Below the pieces are notes generated by a model that had not been told where the DNA came from, did not search any database, and saw only the letters and a list, made by a program, of their open reading frames with translations. The translations under genes and the position numbers were made by a program. Below are positions 62,183 through 64,000 of a stretch of DNA of 64,000 bases, piece by piece (position 1 is the stretch's first letter; each line of letters begins with the position of its first letter). The DNA comes from CALSMU01 sp965230225 (GTDB lineage Bacteria > Bacteroidota > Bacteroidia > Flavobacteriales_D > Parvicellaceae), in contig CBDDKM010000006.1 in assembly GCA_965230225.1 (NCBI GenBank), forward strand, positions 496,001 through 560,000. The letters run 5' to 3'.

Positions 62183-62329
62183 GATCCAAATTATATTAAA
62201 ACCTAACGAAGATAAGGCTATTCGACCACATTGTTTCAAAATAAAACTGAATTATCGCCGATTATTAACAATTTAACAAAACTGTGGATAACTCCGTCTA
62301 ATTATCTGGTGTGTATGCTTCAAATAGCC

Positions 62330-62337
62330 TAAATTTG
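62330..62337 (+). promoter_or_regulatory. Candidate -7 promoter box for pckA
   Basis: TAAATTTG (TAnnTTTG), ending 34 nt before the pckA ATG. The intergenic region also holds a single TGTGGATAA sequence (62283-62291). Confidence 0.45.
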
Positions 62338-62371
62338 TTAGCCAATTACTATTAATTACAAAAACATCTAT

Positions 62372-63985
62372 ATGAACGAATTTGGAATAAGACCTGAAAC
62401 CGCGAATTTGGAAAAGCTAGGTTTAGGGAATGTTGCCAATGCATTTTGGAACTTAACACCTGCGGAATTGGTAGAGGAAACTATCCTTAGAGGGATGGGT
62501 GTATTAGCAGACACAGGAGCTGTTGCTATTGACACAGGTGAATTCACAGGTCGATCTCCACAAGACAGATTTATTGTGTGTGATGACAAAACAGAAAATA
62601 CTGTTTGGTGGGGGGATATCAACAAAAAGATCAGTTCTGATCATTTTGAGAAGTTATACGACAAAGTAACTTCTTACCTTCAAGACAAAGATGTTTATGT
62701 AAGAGATGCTTTTGCTTGTTCTGACGAAAAATACCGTCTTAACTTAAGAGTTGTAACTGAGTACCCTTGGTCAAATCAGTTTGCTTACAACATGTTCCAG
62801 CGTCCTACTGCTGATGAAGTAAAATCATTCCAACCGGAGTGGCACATTATTCAAGCACCAGGATTTTATGCTAACGCAGAAACTGATGGAACCAGACAAC
62901 ACAACTTTGCGGTGATCAACTTCACTAAGAAAATGATCATTATTGGAGGAACCGGATATACAGGAGAAATCAAAAAAGGAATCTTCTCTGTATTGAACTT
63001 CATCCTACCTCACGAAAAGAACACATTATCGATGCACTGTTCTGCCAACATTGGTAAAGACGGTGATACTGCTATTTTCTTTGGTCTTTCCGGAACTGGA
63101 AAAACTACTTTATCTGCAGATCCAAACAGACAGCTAATTGGTGACGATGAGCACGGATGGGCTGATGGTTCTGTATTTAACTTTGAAGGTGGTTGTTACG
63201 CTAAGTGTATTGACCTTACTAAGGAAAAAGAACCTCAAATTTGGGATGCTATCAAATTTGGAGCTATTCTGGAAAATATCAACTTCTACCCAGGTACTTC
63301 TACCGTAGATTTTGAAGATTGTGAAAAAACAGAAAACACTCGTGTTAGTTACCCAATTCATCACATTGACAACATTGCTCCAGGAAGCAAAGGAGACACT
63401 CCTAAAAACATCTTCTTCCTTACTGCTGATGCATTCGGTGTATTACCTCCGATTTCTAAATTGGACAAAGGACAAGCGATGTACCACTTCATTTCAGGAT
63501 ATACTGCAAAAGTTGCCGGTACAGAAGCTGGAATTACTGAGCCTGTAACTGCATTCTCTGCTTGTTTTGGTGCTCCTTTCTTACCATTACACCCAACTAA
63601 ATATGCTGAAATGCTTGGTGATAAAATGACCGAGAACAAAGTAAACGTTTGGTTAATTAACACTGGATGGACTGGTGGACCTTACGGGGTTGGTGAAAGA
63701 ATGAGCCTTAAATATACCAGAGCAATGATTACAGCTGCTATGGAAGGTAACCTGGATAACGTTGAGTATACTAAGCACGAAATTTTCGGACTAAATATGC
63801 CTAACACTTGTCCTAACGTTCCGGATGAAGTTCTTAACCCTAAGAACACCTGGGAAGATAAAGCTGCGTATGACGAGAAAGCAAATCATTTAGCTGAGCA
63901 ATTTGTAAATAACTTTACTCAATTTGCCGACAATGCTAATGACGAAATCATGGCTGCTGCACCAAAAACAAAATCAATGGCATAA
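62372..63985 (+). CDS. pckA: Phosphoenolpyruvate carboxykinase (ATP)
   Basis: 537 residues. It converts oxaloacetate and ATP to phosphoenolpyruvate, CO2 and ADP; first committed gluconeogenic step. The kinase-1a P-loop is 'IFFGLSGTGKTTLSAD', the metal motif is 'LIGDDEHGWADGSVFN' and the substrate motif is 'TGEFTGRSPQDRFIV'. ATP-dependent PCKs are about 530-540 residues and this one is complete. It fits growth on amino acids such as hydroxyproline and proline, which enter at 2-oxoglutarate. Confidence 0.97.
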   Translation: MNEFGIRPETANLEKLGLGNVANAFWNLTPAELVEETILRGMGVLADTGAVAIDTGEFTGRSPQDRFIVCDDKTENTVWWGDINKKISSDHFEKLYDKVTSYLQDKDVYVRDAFACSDEKYRLNLRVVTEYPWSNQFAYNMFQRPTADEVKSFQPEWHIIQAPGFYANAETDGTRQHNFAVINFTKKMIIIGGTGYTGEIKKGIFSVLNFILPHEKNTLSMHCSANIGKDGDTAIFFGLSGTGKTTLSADPNRQLIGDDEHGWADGSVFNFEGGCYAKCIDLTKEKEPQIWDAIKFGAILENINFYPGTSTVDFEDCEKTENTRVSYPIHHIDNIAPGSKGDTPKNIFFLTADAFGVLPPISKLDKGQAMYHFISGYTAKVAGTEAGITEPVTAFSACFGAPFLPLHPTKYAEMLGDKMTENKVNVWLINTGWTGGPYGVGERMSLKYTRAMITAAMEGNLDNVEYTKHEIFGLNMPNTCPNVPDEVLNPKNTWEDKAAYDEKANHLAEQFVNNFTQFADNANDEIMAAAPKTKSMA

Positions 63986-64000
63986 TTAAATTGCCACTAT

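Noticed and set aside
62283..62291. TGTGGATAA, a perfect DnaA-box-like sequence upstream of pckA
   Set aside because: Only one copy is seen here; an origin would need a cluster of boxes with an AT-rich unwinding region and usually dnaA/dnaN-type neighbours.
62230..62330. Possible tRNA or small RNA in the AT-rich gap before pckA
   Set aside because: No cloverleaf or tRNA-like arms can be drawn; the gap is explained by promoters.

Overview
The window looks like chromosomal DNA from a marine-type Bacteroidota, most likely Flavobacteriales; I cannot place it in a family. The sequence is AT-rich. Several proteins end in the type A C-terminal sorting domain of the type IX secretion system (T9SS). 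Many starts are preceded by a TAnnTTTG box, the Bacteroidota -7 promoter consensus. EttA, LpxB, PckA, a PorE-like protein and DUF4139/MuiA-type proteins also fit. I see no rRNA, tRNA, CRISPR array, insertion sequence or prophage. Almost all DNA is coding, with short gaps and frequent one-base TAATG stop/start overlaps.

Layout. 0-8 kb: a TPR protein, an aldo/keto reductase, and an abutting leftward pair made of an exported TPR-caspase protein and a propeller sensor with a SpoIIE phosphatase. 8-11.7 kb: a leftward operon surE - small membrane protein - lpxB - spoIID-like. 11.7-16.1 kb: a DUF4139 protein coupled to a CYTH protein, a stand-alone sorting-domain-like mini-protein, and a phosphohexomutase. 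16.1-18 kb: a small accessory-looking patch with two tiny leftward genes, a regularly spaced ACTTAA box array and an unrecognised 377-residue possible regulator. 18-23.8 kb: two tandem T9SS cargo paralogues, both 923 residues. 23.9-28.8 kb: trkA-trkH-miaE, a YqgE protein and a class IV aminotransferase. 28.9-35 kb: rhomboid protease, PorE-like protein, phospholipid methyltransferase-like protein, a small exported protein with ettA, and a TonB-domain protein. 35-41.5 kb: MATE transporter, two glycosyltransferases, valS. 41.6-51.3 kb: orphan GAF histidine kinase, GH63-like lipoprotein, an M1 aminopeptidase fused to an S37-like serine peptidase, two T9SS cargo proteins and a TRIC channel.

51.3-59 kb holds a complete trans-4-hydroxyproline catabolic operon: epimerase, FAD dehydrogenase, deaminase and 2-oxoglutarate semialdehyde dehydrogenase. 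It is divergent from an AraC regulator, and pruA follows the regulator. With the secreted M43 protease and the M1-S37 peptidase, this suggests use of protein, perhaps collagen-like, as carbon and nitrogen. pckA at the right end would supply gluconeogenesis from the resulting TCA intermediates. 59-62.2 kb has a STAS-like protein coupled to an HxpB-type phosphatase, an exported patatin and a GSCFA protein.

The least explained parts are the caspase/SpoIIE pair, the 16.1-18 kb patch and the M1-S37 fusion. Functions are assigned by reading motifs and overall family resemblance; no database search was run.
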